DNA of 61,003 nt from Deltaproteobacteria bacterium (GCA_016182965.1 JACPFM010000038.1:1-61003); one strand, 5' to 3'. Shown: positions 1-8,872, numbered from the stretch's first letter. Program-made: numbers and translations. Notes: generated by a model not told the origin, from the sequence alone.

Positions 1-48
1 CGCCTCACGCTGCTCGCGCGTGTAGACACGACGCTTCCGCTTCGCCAT
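1..48 (-). CDS. IS3-type transposase OrfA, first 16 codons only
   Basis: This gene runs leftwards off the window from an ATG at 46-48. Its sixteen residues, MAKRKRRVYTREQREA, resemble the basic start of the intact OrfA at 10480 (MARRKRRNYTPKFKADA). A ribosome site GGAGG lies 5 nt upstream of the ATG. OrfA of IS3 elements carries the helix-turn-helix that binds the element ends. The assignment rests on a very short stretch and is an inference. Confidence 0.5.
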   Translation of the reverse strand, partial: MAKRKRRVYTREQREA

Positions 49-154
49 CCTGACCTCCGAGCCGCATCGAGCGCGGCCCCGGGAGAGTCCGGAGTTTCAG
101 CACCGATCGCGGATGGTCAGATGGTCGACATCAGCAGCTAGATCTCGCACACCG

Positions 155-541
155 ATGAAGCTCTACATCACGCCCGGCTCGCCGTACGCGCGCATGACGC
201 GCGTGATGGTGCACGAGAAGGGTCTCGGGGATCGCGTCGAGGTCGTCACGGCGAGGACGCGGACCGAGCAGAGTCCCTACTACGAGATCAATCCATCGGG
301 ACGCGTTCCCTACCTCGTGCGCGATGACGGCGTCGGGCTCGAGGACTCTGCACTGATTTGCGCTTACCTCGATCACCTCGACGGCGCGCCCACGTTCGAT
401 GTTCCGCCCGACGCCGACCATCCGTGGTCGCAACGAAGCAACATCTCGTACAGCCTGGAATCTCCCAGCACGGTGGGGCACATCTCAGATCTCCTTTCCG
501 TCCTTGCTCGGAAGGAAGGAGACCGCCCCCTCCAGGCTTGA
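155..541 (+). pseudogene. Truncated glutathione S-transferase, N-terminal domain
   Basis: The start is taken at ATG 155 (MKLYITPGSPYARMTR) because that is where the thioredoxin-fold domain of GSTs begins; the ORF remains open upstream to 113. Residues 1-90 fit this domain, including NPSGRVPYLV with the cis-Pro and EDSALICAYLD, the usual glutathione-binding Glu-Asp-Ser. After about position 425 the similarity stops and the frame continues into unrelated sequence, so the all-helical C-terminal domain is absent. GST proteins are about 200 residues; this one is 128. It is a remnant, possibly cut during the rearrangements that also truncated the neighbouring integrase. Confidence 0.65.
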
Positions 542-564
542 TGGTCAAGCTCTGCGAGGGGGCG
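524..564. terminator. Nested hairpin, likely bidirectional terminator
   Basis: Nine bases (CGCCCCCTC, 524-532) pair perfectly with GAGGGGGCG (556-564). Inside this, GCTTGA (536-541) pairs with TCAAGC (545-550) around a TGG loop. A pyrimidine-rich run CCTTTCTTTCC follows on the plus strand. It lies between the convergent GST and integrase remnants, which suits a shared terminator, though it could also be a recombination-end structure. Confidence 0.6.
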
Positions 565-623
565 CCTTTCTTTCCATCGCCGTCCGCGCCTCGGGACCGC
601 CCGCTACGCCGCGCGGAGCGCGC

Positions 624-830
624 TCATGCAGACCTGGGACGACGAGGATCGAGGAGGGCAGCGCGGAGCTGGCGCTCGTACTCCTCGGCTCCCTCCTGCG
701 TCTGCACCGGTGAGATCTTCCGGACCCGCTCACGTCGGCCGTCGGCATGCTGAAAGTCGACGTCGACCATCCATCTCTCGCGAGTCCGTCCGGTCGTCGG
801 ATCACGGCGCTTGTCTCGACGAACGCTCAT
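624..830 (-). pseudogene. Truncated tyrosine recombinase (phage-type integrase), N-terminal arm
   Basis: The start is chosen at ATG 828-830 because GGGAGG lies about 6 nt upstream. The 68 residues begin MSVRRDKRRDPTTGRTRERW and contain a DGRRERVRK stretch and SPVQTQEGAEEYERQL, typical of the arm-binding N-terminal segment of phage integrases. The core-binding and catalytic domains (Arg-His-Arg-Tyr) are missing because a stop follows at 624. Integrases are usually 300-400 residues, so this is a remnant that cannot recombine DNA. No matching attachment-site repeat was found nearby. Confidence 0.65.
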
Positions 831-922
831 CGCGGCCTCCCGATGAACGCACGCAGCGGAGCCTGGTTCGCTTGCAGACGCCCATCGCTCCTGCAAAGCC
901 GAGGGCGATTCGACAGGGGACG

Positions 923-2425
923 TCACTGTCCGGGGCACCCCAGGGATGCCATCGGCTCTTCGACAGGACGGAGTCCGAGTACGCGGAAGATCCCGTACTG
1001 GCGCGCGTGGAGCGACGTCCTTGCTACAGGTTCGAGCTTCAGCTCACGGACGAACCGCGCGCACGAGGTCGGACCCTGGCCGCCGCCGAACCCGGACTCG
1101 CAGTACATGTCGCAGACGAAGTAGACGTCCCTGTCGCGTGCCATTGCCGCGAGCCGCTCGGCACCGCCGACGAGCGCCGTTCGCGTCGCCATGACGGGCG
1201 CGGGGCTCGCATGAGACAGCACGGCAGGCATCTCGGTCACCACCAGTGCCTTGGGTGACCGCACTGATGCGCGCACGATGGCCGGCAAGCGCGTTTCGAG
1301 GACTTGCGTTTCGGTCGACCTGCCTTGCAGGCTCAGGCTCCGGAGTGCGACTCCGACGATCGCTGCGACACCCGCGAAACCGAGGCCGAGCGCGATCAGA
1401 CGAACCGCAGTGGGTACGTCATCGGAGAACTCCTCACGTTTGCCGCTGGTGCCCGGCACGAAGGCGGCCAGCGGCAGAATGGCGACCGTTCCCGTCAACA
1501 GCAGTCGATCCGCGAACTGGTGAAACGCGAGGCCGACGACCAGTTGCCCGACGCCTGCCGCCAGTAGGCCATGGGTGAACCACGAGCGACGCTCGAACGC
1601 CACCACGGTCGCGATCGCGATGAGCAGCGCGTGAAACCCCCATACCTCTCTCGGCAGAGCCCGCAGGGACTCGGAAACGCGTGCGAGCCGAAGAAACGTC
1701 CCGTCTCCCGCAATCGCAGCGTTCAGCCGCCACATGGGAACGATCGCCGCGACCGACACCGCAAGCGCCACGGCGAGCGCCGCCAGCGCCGTCGCACGTC
1801 GTCGTCGCGGCAGCGCATCGCTCGTCACGATCGCGATCACCGCCGGCACGAACATCAGCGCAGTTTCTGGACGAACCGCAGGCGCCACGCACAGCGCTGA
1901 TGCGGCGAGCGCGACGCCCGAAGCGGCGCCATTGCGCAGTACGTGCACGAGCCCCACCAATGCGACGAGCACGAAGAACGCGCCCGGCACGTTCGTCTCC
2001 GCCGTGGCGGACCAGACTGCGTGAGCGGGGTACACGGCAAGGAACGCTGCCGCAAACAGCGACTGCAGGCGCGTCGCACCGAGACCACGGCTGACCACGG
2101 CCGCGAGCGGCGCTGTCAGCGCCCCCAGGACGGTCGCGGTCCGGATGGCTGCGAGATCGCTGGGGCCGGTCAGCGTGAACGTTCCCGCGAGGATCACCGG
2201 CCAGCCGAGCGCCTTCGGGTATGGAACGCACTCCATGCGTTCCCACCCCTGCTCGCACAGCATCGCCTTCCCGTGTTGGAGGAGCGACTGCGCGGCCTGG
2301 AGGTACCACGGCTCGTCGAGGTACATCACGTGGTGCGGATCGAATCCGGCCCAGCGGACACGGAGCGCTATCAGCGTGAGCGCGAATGCGATCGCGAGAG
2401 CGCCTGCGAGGACTAGGGCCAGCAT
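923..2425 (-). CDS. Polytopic membrane glycosyltransferase (GT39/ArnT-like)
   Basis: This 500-residue protein has many hydrophobic segments. Near its start it carries a DEPWYLQAAQSLL motif, the acidic loop typical of the GT-C superfamily (ArnT, PMT and related polyprenyl-phosphate-sugar transferases), which transfer sugars on the outer face of the inner membrane. The C-terminal 100 residues look soluble (CDMYCESGFGGGQGP). It is the last gene of a leftward operon, starting 4 nt after the RCC1 gene. Compared with the partial second copy at 15590-16025, its N-terminus lacks 31 residues (93 nt), leaving one hydrophobic segment where the other copy has two. Acceptor and sugar donor are unknown. 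Confidence 0.75.
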   Translation of the reverse strand: MLALVLAGALAIAFALTLIALRVRWAGFDPHHVMYLDEPWYLQAAQSLLQHGKAMLCEQGWERMECVPYPKALGWPVILAGTFTLTGPSDLAAIRTATVLGALTAPLAAVVSRGLGATRLQSLFAAAFLAVYPAHAVWSATAETNVPGAFFVLVALVGLVHVLRNGAASGVALAASALCVAPAVRPETALMFVPAVIAIVTSDALPRRRRATALAALAVALAVSVAAIVPMWRLNAAIAGDGTFLRLARVSESLRALPREVWGFHALLIAIATVVAFERRSWFTHGLLAAGVGQLVVGLAFHQFADRLLLTGTVAILPLAAFVPGTSGKREEFSDDVPTAVRLIALGLGFAGVAAIVGVALRSLSLQGRSTETQVLETRLPAIVRASVRSPKALVVTEMPAVLSHASPAPVMATRTALVGGAERLAAMARDRDVYFVCDMYCESGFGGGQGPTSCARFVRELKLEPVARTSLHARQYGIFRVLGLRPVEEPMASLGCPGQ

Positions 2426-2429
2426 GCGA

Positions 2430-3778
2430 CTACCAGACGATCAACGCCGGTTCGGGCTCACCGGCCGTCTCGGTGCCGCGACCGAGCTCGCCCGATGAGT
2501 TCACTCCCCAACCATACGCACCGGTCGTGGTGCGGGCGAGCGTGTGGAACACTCCGGCGCGGATCTCAAGCGCGTCGGACACGCCTTTCACCGTGACGGG
2601 TGCCCGTCGATCGACGCCCGATTCTCCATCACCGAGAACCCCAGAGGAGTTGCTGCCCCAACACCTACCGAGGCCTGCCGCAACCGCACAGGTGTAGCGC
2701 GCGCCGCCCGACAGCATGGTCACACCGGAAAGCCCGGTGACGACGACTGGCGAAGATGAGTTGGTGAACGTGCCGTCCCCAAGCTGCCCGTTCGCGTTCT
2801 CACCCCAGCACCGCACCGTCGCGTCCGTCAGGCGCGCGCAGGTGTGCGCCTCCCCGCAGGCAATCTCCTCGATCGGCGGAAGGCCCGCAACCTTGACTGG
2901 ACTGGAACGATTCGTGGTCGTGCCGTCGCCCAATTGTCCTTTGAGGTTGTATCCCCAGCACCACGCGGATCCGTTCGTGAGGCGCGCACACGTGTGGAAT
3001 CCCCCGGTGGAGATCTCGGCGACGTCTGCCAGGCCTGTGACCTCGGTGGCCGTCGCGCGGCGTGTCGTCGTGCCATCGCCCAGGCCGCCGCTCTCGTTGT
3101 AACCCCAACAGCGAACGGTCTGGCCGGAGAGTCGGGCGCAAGCGTGGTCATACCCGACGGCCAGCTGGGAGGCGGAGGTCAGGCCGGGCACGATGACCGG
3201 CGAAGACCGATCGACGACCGATCGACCGTCGTGCCGTCGCCGAGCTGACCGTAGGTGTTGCGACCCCAGCAGCGCGCGGTGCCGTCGGCGATGCGCGCGC
3301 AGCTCAGGCCGCGGCCCATCCCGATCTCGACGACGTTGAAGAGCCCAGGGACTGGCGTCGGCTTGGAGTTGCGCACCGAGGCGCCGATCCCGAGCAACTC
3401 GCCCAGGTTGTCGCCCCAACAGCGGACGGAGCCGTCGTCGAGGCGCGCACACGACGCCGCCTGACCAGCCGCGAGCTGCGCAACAAGGATGCATGCCCCC
3501 TCGCTGCAGCCGAACCCACAGCTGGTCTTCACCGTGAACCCGGCGCTCGGATCGTCGCACGCCACGACATCCTTGCCGCGACACTTGACCTCGCCGACCG
3601 TGCACGGGGCAGATGTCTCGGCAGCCTCCGTCACCGCCGCGTCAAACGGCGCAACGCCCTCGCACTGCGACTCGTCCAGCTCGCATCCTGACGGAAACTC
3701 GGTTCGGAGGCATCCGACGCCTGCCACGAGGAGGGCGGTCGCGGACACCACGCGGGCGAGCATCGTGAAGGGGCGCAT
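2430..3778 (-). pseudogene. RCC1-repeat lipoprotein, broken by a frameshift
   Basis: The protein starts MRPFTMLARVVSATALLVAGVGC, a signal peptide with a lipobox. It then has seven RCC1-type repeats (CARLxDGxxRCWGxNxxGQLGDGTT), the number needed for a seven-bladed propeller. The frame breaks between the second and third repeats: upstream reading stops at 3179, while the downstream repeats continue in another frame to 2430. The break coincides with an 11-nt tandem duplication at 3205-3226; removing one copy restores DGTTVDRSSPVIVPGL. It starts 2 nt after the TPR/PEGA gene. Bacterial RCC1 proteins are usually surface or periplasmic interaction scaffolds. Sequencing error and genuine phase variation are both possible. 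Confidence 0.8.
3205..3226. repeat. 11-nt tandem duplication causing the RCC1 frameshift
   Basis: GACCGATCGAC occurs twice head to tail (3205-3215 and 3216-3226). Eleven is not a multiple of three, so the second copy shifts the RCC1 frame exactly where the two halves of the protein part. Confidence 0.9.
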
Positions 3779-3780
3779 GA

Positions 3781-4710
3781 TCAGAACCTCCCCTCGACAG
3801 ACAGCCCAACAGTCGGTCCGACGAGCGGAGTGACGATCGCCGTGGTCTTGTTCGTCGGCTCGCTCGACCTGGTCGTGAGCGCAATCCCTACGCCGAGCGA
3901 AGCGAGCGCGACTCCCCCGGAGACCCAGCCGATCGTCTCCCAGGTGCGGACGCGCGACGCGCCGGCCAGATCGGTGTCGCACTTCGGGGTCTTCTGCGCG
4001 GCGCAGTTCGACTCGAGGTCGGTCTGCGCGGACCTTGCGAGCACGAACGACACTACGGCCCCGACGGCGAGCACGCCGCTGCCGATGAAGAACGGCGTTG
4101 CGCTGATGCGCGATGGCGGCTTCGGTCGTCCTTCCGGCGTCGGGGCGGGCACCTCCGGCTGCGCCGAAGGAGTGGCGGCAATGGGTGCGTCGATCTCGAC
4201 CTCGACCGCCGCGCTTTCCGGCAATGTCACGCGCCGCTCGTACACGACCTTGGCGCCACGTTTGGCGATCACCTCGTGCTCGCCGGGGTTCACCGGGTGG
4301 TCGACCGGCGGCTTCACCTCGGCGCCATCGACCATTACGACGACTGCCGTCGTCGCGGCAGCGAGTCGGACGCGAATCTTCGGGATCCTGCGCTCGACGT
4401 CTTCGAGATCACTCGCGGCCGTCTCGACCGTCGGTGTGTCCGCCTTCGGATCGTTCTTGATCTTCTCGTAGTCCTGCGCCGCTTCCTTCAGGCGTCCGAG
4501 CTTCTTCTTGCAGCTCGCGATGTGCAGCTTGGTGTTGTAGTCGCGGGCGGATTCGGGGATGGCCTCGAACGCGGCGAGTGCCGCAACGAGGTCGCCGGCA
4601 TTCTCGAGCTTCACGGCAATCTTGTACTCCTTGTCGTACGCGTACCCGGGCGAGGCGACCACGGGGGACGGCGTCAGGAGCAGAGCAAGGGCGAGAGCGA
4701 GCCGGCGCAT
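3781..4710 (-). CDS. Secreted TPR and PEGA-like membrane protein
   Basis: The 309-residue product begins with a signal peptide (about residues 1-19). Helical TPR-like pairs follow at about 25-110 (YKIAVKLENAGDLVAALAAFE and neighbours). A beta-rich PEGA-like domain spans about 115-185 (VVVMVDGAEV, PGEHEVIAKRG). After a Pro-rich linker come two transmembrane segments near 210-230 and 270-290. Proteins of this layout are common in myxobacterial operons, often beside kinases or repeat lipoproteins, but their role is not known. It is the first gene of a leftward operon with the RCC1 gene (2 nt away) and the glycosyltransferase. Confidence 0.75.
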   Translation of the reverse strand: MRRLALALALLLTPSPVVASPGYAYDKEYKIAVKLENAGDLVAALAAFEAIPESARDYNTKLHIASCKKKLGRLKEAAQDYEKIKNDPKADTPTVETAASDLEDVERRIPKIRVRLAAATTAVVVMVDGAEVKPPVDHPVNPGEHEVIAKRGAKVVYERRVTLPESAAVEVEIDAPIAATPSAQPEVPAPTPEGRPKPPSRISATPFFIGSGVLAVGAVVSFVLARSAQTDLESNCAAQKTPKCDTDLAGASRVRTWETIGWVSGGVALASLGVGIALTTRSSEPTNKTTAIVTPLVGPTVGLSVEGRF

Positions 4711-4935
4711 CGAAGGCTCCTAGTGATAGGCGAGCAGACCGCGTGACCCAAGCAGGTCGGCACGGACGCCCGTTCGGTTGCGGAAATTCGCCCTACCGGC
4801 GGTAGTGGACGCCGAAGCAACTGAGGCGCGGCTTCGGTCGATACAGCCCTGAAGACCGGCAGCGGCGGCGATCTGCCACTGCGCTCGCCCTGTCGGACGA
4901 AGCCGGTCTGCGCCGGCCCCAAAGGAGACGACATC

Positions 4936-5523
4936 ATGAAGAAGATCATCTCGGCCTGCGCCGCACTCGCCCTGCTCACCGTCATCGCCACCCCTGCCGG
5001 CGCGGCCGAACCGGCGATCACCGACGAAGCGAGCGCCGCCGCGTCAGCGGCGCCGTCGACGAAGCTCGAGCCGATGAGCCTCGCGCTCCTGGCAGGTCAC
5101 GGCTTCAAAGACGCGTTCGGCACCGGCTTCGGCGCCCGCGTCGGCTACACGGTTCCGAACAAGATCTACCTGGGCGGCAGCTTGGTCTACCACGTCGGGC
5201 AGACGCAGGGCCCGGTCCAGGCCAACGTCTGGTACGGCGGCGGCGAAGTCGGCTACGACGTGGCGGCAGGTCCGTTCATCATTCGACCGTACGCCGGCGT
5301 CGGCGCAGCGAGCATCAACGCCACGGTGACCGTCGCCGCTGTCGGCGACTTCGCCGGCGGCAAGGTGACGGCGAGTCAGAGCCGCTTCGCGGTGTGGCCG
5401 GGCGCGATGTTCCTGTTCCCTTTCGAGCAGGGCTCGGCGTTCATCGGCGTCGACGCCAAGGTCGTCGTCGTCGACAACGCGAGTGCGCTCAACACGTACG
5501 GCACGTTCGGCCTGGCGTTCTGA
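4936..5523 (+). CDS. Outer-membrane beta-barrel protein
   Basis: The start follows a clear ribosome site (AAAGGAGACGAC). The 195-residue product has a signal peptide ending near TPAGAA, an Ala-rich linker, then alternating amphipathic strands (GTGFGARVGYTV, KIYLGGSLVYHVG, FIIRPYAGVGAAS) and a terminal Phe (TFGLAF), the usual BAM-recognition end. It looks like a small eight-stranded OmpA/OprF-type barrel. It is divergent from the TPR/PEGA operon. Fragments of a diverged relative occur at 18734-18773 and 18800-18918. Confidence 0.75.
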   Translation: MKKIISACAALALLTVIATPAGAAEPAITDEASAAASAAPSTKLEPMSLALLAGHGFKDAFGTGFGARVGYTVPNKIYLGGSLVYHVGQTQGPVQANVWYGGGEVGYDVAAGPFIIRPYAGVGAASINATVTVAAVGDFAGGKVTASQSRFAVWPGAMFLFPFEQGSAFIGVDAKVVVVDNASALNTYGTFGLAF

Positions 5524-5688
5524 ACGCCGCAGGTTTGTCAGCGAGGACCTCCCGCGGCGTCCGGCCGCGGATTCGAACGATGCGGTGCTCGTCGGTAACC
5601 GCTGGTTTACTTTTGTGCGGACACGGAACCGCTGCCGGACGGTGCGTCGGGGGTCGACGCGTTCGACTCGCGTCGCCGAGGCGGCCGC

Positions 5689-6750
5689 TCAACGTGTTCG
5701 GACCACCAGCGCGCGCAGCCATGCGTCGGCAACAGCCTCGAGCTCCGCCTGCAGCACCGCCTCGTCGGCCTCATACGGGAAGCGCACTCGCACGCGTAGA
5801 ACCGATCCGCGCTCCGTCGATCCACGCTGCACCGTCTCGACATACGCCCGGTCCTCGCCGAGCGCGCGCTGCATGGCCTCGCGCAGCGACAGGAGCTCGG
5901 CGTCCGTGGCGAGCCACCGCTCGGAAGCCTTTGCGAGAGCCTGGTTGGGGTACACCCAGAGCTCGTTGCCCGTCGTGCGCTTCCCCGCGATGCGCGCGCC
6001 CGGGTAGCCGAAAGTCTCCTCGCGGAACGGCGCAGGGTGCTTGCTGCCGTTCAGGCCCGCGGCGACGAGGCGCAACGCGATCGCGTCGTCGCGGAGGTTC
6101 GGCACGCCGTCGACCCGCTCGATGAGCCCACGCTCGTAGAGGGCGCGGTACGCGGCTGCGGTCTCCTCGGCCGTCCGGTCGATGTCGCCGGGAAGGAACT
6201 TCCGGGAGACGACCACGACGTCCGCGAACGAGCTGCGCGTGAGATCCATGACGAGCCAGCACAGGATCCGCTTGCAGACGTCGGGGAGGTCCTGGTGGAG
6301 CATCGCACGCGCCATCGCTCCGCACACCTCGAGGCGCAGATCCAACGCGTGGGCCTCCTCGGCCGAGATCAGGGCCTCCGGCACCGCCTCGGCCTTCTCG
6401 TCGATCTCCTCGTCGGTCCGCGCCGGCGCGAAAGGCGCGAAAGCGACGCGCACGGAGTCGACGATCTTGAACTCCTTCGACCAGCGCGCCAGCGCAAAGG
6501 TGCCCCCTTTGAGGATCGCGTCGACATGCTCCGCCCGCACGGCATCGGCGCCGGCCTGGTAGACGTGCGCGACCGCGGCCACGAGATGAGTCACCGCGGG
6601 GCTAGCGAGCTCCCGAAGCCGCTTCGCATACCACTTGGTGGTGTCCGGCTCGTTCGCCAGGTCGACGAAGCGCGCGGCGTCCTCGAGGGCTCGCAGCGTC
6701 TTCTCTTGGACGTAGGGAAGTTCGAACAGGCCCGAGTCGAAGATCGTCAT
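5689..6750 (-). CDS. Protein of unknown function with winged-helix-like segment
   Basis: The start is set at ATG 6748-6750 (MTIFDSGLFELPYV); the frame is open upstream to 6822 but those residues look non-coding. The 353-residue product is soluble and mostly helical. A stretch around residues 185-210 (DIDRTAEETAAAYRALYERGLIE, described by its ends) resembles a helix-turn-helix with a following wing. The C-terminal 60 residues look like a beta-alpha domain (VLRVRVRFPYEADEAVL). No family was recognised. It stands alone and faces the broken gene at 6912. Confidence 0.7.
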   Translation of the reverse strand: MTIFDSGLFELPYVQEKTLRALEDAARFVDLANEPDTTKWYAKRLRELASPAVTHLVAAVAHVYQAGADAVRAEHVDAILKGGTFALARWSKEFKIVDSVRVAFAPFAPARTDEEIDEKAEAVPEALISAEEAHALDLRLEVCGAMARAMLHQDLPDVCKRILCWLVMDLTRSSFADVVVVSRKFLPGDIDRTAEETAAAYRALYERGLIERVDGVPNLRDDAIALRLVAAGLNGSKHPAPFREETFGYPGARIAGKRTTGNELWVYPNQALAKASERWLATDAELLSLREAMQRALGEDRAYVETVQRGSTERGSVLRVRVRFPYEADEAVLQAELEAVADAWLRALVVRTR

Positions 6751-6911
6751 CGGGCCGATGTCTGCCTGCGCGACGCACAGCCCGCAAGCCTGACGGGCGA
6801 CCCTCGGCGCCCGGCCGCGCACGCTGCCTACGGCGATCCCCGCACGTCGACGCGCGTGCTGCTCGCGCCCGATAGCGCACCTGACGCCGCCGACGCGACC
6901 GTTCTATCGCG

Positions 6912-7302
6912 GTGTCCGTGGCCGACCAGCTCGGGCTCTTCGATCGAAAGCCTCAGCCAGCGCCCCCTCCCGAGCCGGCCCCGGCGCCCCATCCGCCGGC
7001 GCGGAGGCCGATCGTGGCGGCCCCCGCCGACGCGAGGCAGTCGGAACTCTTCGGCGCTCGGTGGCTCCGAGCATCCGCGGCGCACAGGGCGCTCGAGACC
7101 TTCGATCTGGTCGCCGCGATCGAGGCAATTCGCGCGGTCGTTCTCCGCCATCCTGACGACGGCGCGCTTCGCGCACGCGCCGGCCAACTGGTTCGTGCGA
7201 GAGCTCTTGGCGTCGAGCGACGCCGAGCGGGTCGCGTGTCGGCGGCAGATGAAGGCGCTGAGCGCCGAGCTGTTCCAGCGTGTCATGCGAGCCAGGAGAT
7301 AG
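6912..7302 (+). pseudogene. Broken gene: LGLFD-type myxobacterial protein, frameshifted
   Basis: A GTG start gives VSVADQLGLFDRKP, a Pro-rich linker, then SELFGARWLRASAAHRALE and a TPR-like pair ending at about 7190. The frame then runs into unrelated sequence. In a second frame, 7176-7302 reads ELLASSDAERVACRRQMKAL and ends SAELFQRVMRARR at a stop, which looks like the missing C-terminus. The simplest reading is one gene with an internal deletion and frameshift. Function is unknown. Confidence 0.5.
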
Positions 7303-7403
7303 CGGCGGCGCGTCCGCAACGGCGCCAGGTCACGTACGTCGAACCACGAGCGACCGTTCGGACGGCCGCTCCGCTCGTCTCACGGGATGTCGCCGTCGCT
7401 GTC

Positions 7404-7430
7404 GATTTCGCAGACAGCGTCTGCGAAATC
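7404..7430. repeat. Perfect 12-bp inverted repeat with 3-nt loop
   Basis: GATTTCGCAGAC (7404-7415) is followed by AGC and its exact complement GTCTGCGAAATC (7419-7430). A related stretch, CAGACAGCGTCCGCCAAATCCGAGG, is at 16898-16921. It lies in debris between gene fragments, so it could be a small mobile repeat or a cruciform-forming recombination site. Confidence 0.7.
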
Positions 7431-7524
7431 CGAGGGCCCACTCTCCACGCGTCGATCGGGACGCCTTCGCGACGCGTCGCGCGGGCGCGAGAAACTCCTC
7501 GCTCCGCTCGCCGTCGTCCTCACG

Positions 7525-7838
7525 TCAAGTCTCGGCGGCCCCCTTCCCGCTGCAGCACTTCCTGTACTTGCGCCCGCTGCCGCACGGACACGGATCGTTC
7601 CGGCCGACCTTGGGTGCCGTCCGAACGAACGCCGTGGCCGGCGGGATCGCGTCGATCGCCCTGCGCCGCGCCTCGGCCTCGGCGAACCATCCTTCCACCC
7701 GGGCCTGCAGCTCGGGAGAGAGCACCCCACCGAGATCGCGACACGCGGCGTCGAGCTCGATGAGCACGCGCGGCCCGAACCGACCATCGAGATCGGGTTG
7801 GTGCTCTTCGAGAGCCGCCCGCAACAGTGGCAGCGCGC
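7525..7838 (-). pseudogene. SEC-C protein fragment, second copy of the gene at 12026
   Basis: This is the C-terminal 100 or so residues of a HEAT/SEC-C protein, ending in the zinc-binding [15 protein letters not shown] motif. It matches 12026-12338 at near identity, including the downstream TCAAGTCTCGGCGG. Similarity ends abruptly near 7838 (the [14 protein letters not shown] region), where unrelated sequence begins. The N-terminal two thirds are missing, so it is a truncated duplicate. Confidence 0.75.
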
Positions 7839-7843
7839 GACAA

Positions 7844-8209
7844 TCAACGAAACGTCCCGAAACCCGCGTAAGTCACCGCAAAAATGCCACTCGGCAACGA
7901 GGCGTCGGTAGCCGGAGAGCCATACTTCGAGCCGCTCGGGGGCCGTCGCGCCTCCGCGGCGAACCGGCGTGCGGCGCGGAGTTGCTCCTTCGTCAGCAGC
8001 TCGAACAGCGCGCTCCACCGATAGAAGTTCTCGCCTCGGCGGCGACGATGCGGGCGCACGTCGTGGTGCGTGAGCCAGCGTTCGAGCGCGGACGGTGACA
8101 GCCCGAGCAACCGGCGAAGGGAGCTCGCGTCGATCGCCTCGGACGCGAGCGCGCGGAGATCGGCCGGCGCGGCGCGCATCCTTGTCACGTTGTAGTCGAC
8201 GTCGCGCAT
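7844..8209 (-). CDS. Small helix-turn-helix-like protein
   Basis: From ATG 8207-8209 the frame encodes 121 residues. The central part ([18 protein letters not shown]) reads as a helix-turn-helix, followed by a basic wing ([14 protein letters not shown]) and a helix rich in Leu and Arg. The last 30 residues look less protein-like and border the SEC-C fragment, so the 3' end may be a fusion junction. Possibly a transcription factor fragment; no family is certain. Confidence 0.4.
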   Translation of the reverse strand: MRDVDYNVTRMRAAPADLRALASEAIDASSLRRLLGLSPSALERWLTHHDVRPHRRRRGENFYRWSALFELLTKEQLRAARRFAAEARRPPSGSKYGSPATDASLPSGIFAVTYAGFGTFR

Positions 8210-8357
8210 TCCGGCAAAGGTGGACCGAGAGGCGCTCGAGCGTGTCCCGCTCGTCGCGCAATCACCGCGAACGACCGTGCGGGTCCCTTTGTTCTTCCCG
8301 TTGGGGACATCCGCGCGCTCGGCATCCCATTGGGGACGCGCCGGCCGCGAGAGCACG

Positions 8358-8660
8358 CTATCGATGTCGCAGCTGACGCCGCAGGTCGCGCGGATTTCGC
8401 CGCGCGTGGAACACCGCGAAGATCTCGATCGCCGATCGCACGCGGAAGTAGATCGCGTACGGGAACTGCCGCAGCAGCGCGCGTCGAAACTCGCCGTGCA
8501 CGAGTCGGTACGATTCGGGAAGACGTTCCATGCGCTCGATCGTCTCGCCGACATCGTCGATCAGGTCGTCACCGAGCCCCTCGCGTTGCTCCTCGTACCA
8601 ATCGATCGCGAGCCGCAGATCTTCCTCGGCCTCGGGTCGAAACCGAATCGGCAGCGTCAC
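8358..8660 (-). CDS. ParE/RelE-type toxin of a toxin-antitoxin pair
   Basis: The 100-residue product shows the ParE signature: FRPEAEEDLRLAIDWYEEQ at the start, GLGDDLIDDVGETIERM, the YRLVHGEFRRALLRQFPYAIYF strand block (given by its ends) and a terminal HARRNPRDLRRQL. It starts at GTG 8658-8660, overlapping the stop of the antitoxin gene by 4 nt (GTGA), a standard coupled arrangement. ParE toxins poison DNA gyrase and RelE relatives cut mRNA; this sequence is closer to ParE. It appears intact and may help stabilise the surrounding accessory region. Confidence 0.85.
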   Translation of the reverse strand: MTLPIRFRPEAEEDLRLAIDWYEEQREGLGDDLIDDVGETIERMERLPESYRLVHGEFRRALLRQFPYAIYFRVRSAIEIFAVFHARRNPRDLRRQLRHR

Positions 8661-8872
8661 GACGATCGCCGAAGCCGATCACGCACCGTCGCCCAATCGT
8701 CGCCGACAACACCGTCGCGCTCCGCAGCCTCGACGCGTCGCTCGAGTTCCTCGATGTGGCTGTCGGGTACGGACAGTCGATCATCGCGCACGAGCGCCCA
8801 GAGCTCGTCGAGGAGCTCGAGCTGCTCGTCGCGGCTCATGTTTCGGATCGCGGCGCGGACGTCGGGCGACAC
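8657..8872 (-). CDS. Antitoxin of the ParE-type pair
   Basis: The frame encodes at most 71 residues; the second ATG at 8837-8839 (MSRDEQLELLDELWALV) is an equally likely start. It matches the short 'putative addiction module component' family, with an acidic N-terminal helix, a middle PDSHIEELERRVEAAE stretch and a basic tail. Such antitoxins bind and neutralise the downstream ParE-like toxin and usually repress their own operon. Its stop overlaps the toxin start. Confidence 0.8.
   Translation of the reverse strand: MSPDVRAAIRNMSRDEQLELLDELWALVRDDRLSVPDSHIEELERRVEAAERDGVVGDDWATVRDRLRRSS

Noticed and set aside
624..830. Integrase remnant as a sign of an intact prophage or ICE
   Set aside because: No structural, replication or conjugation genes and no flanking direct repeat were seen.
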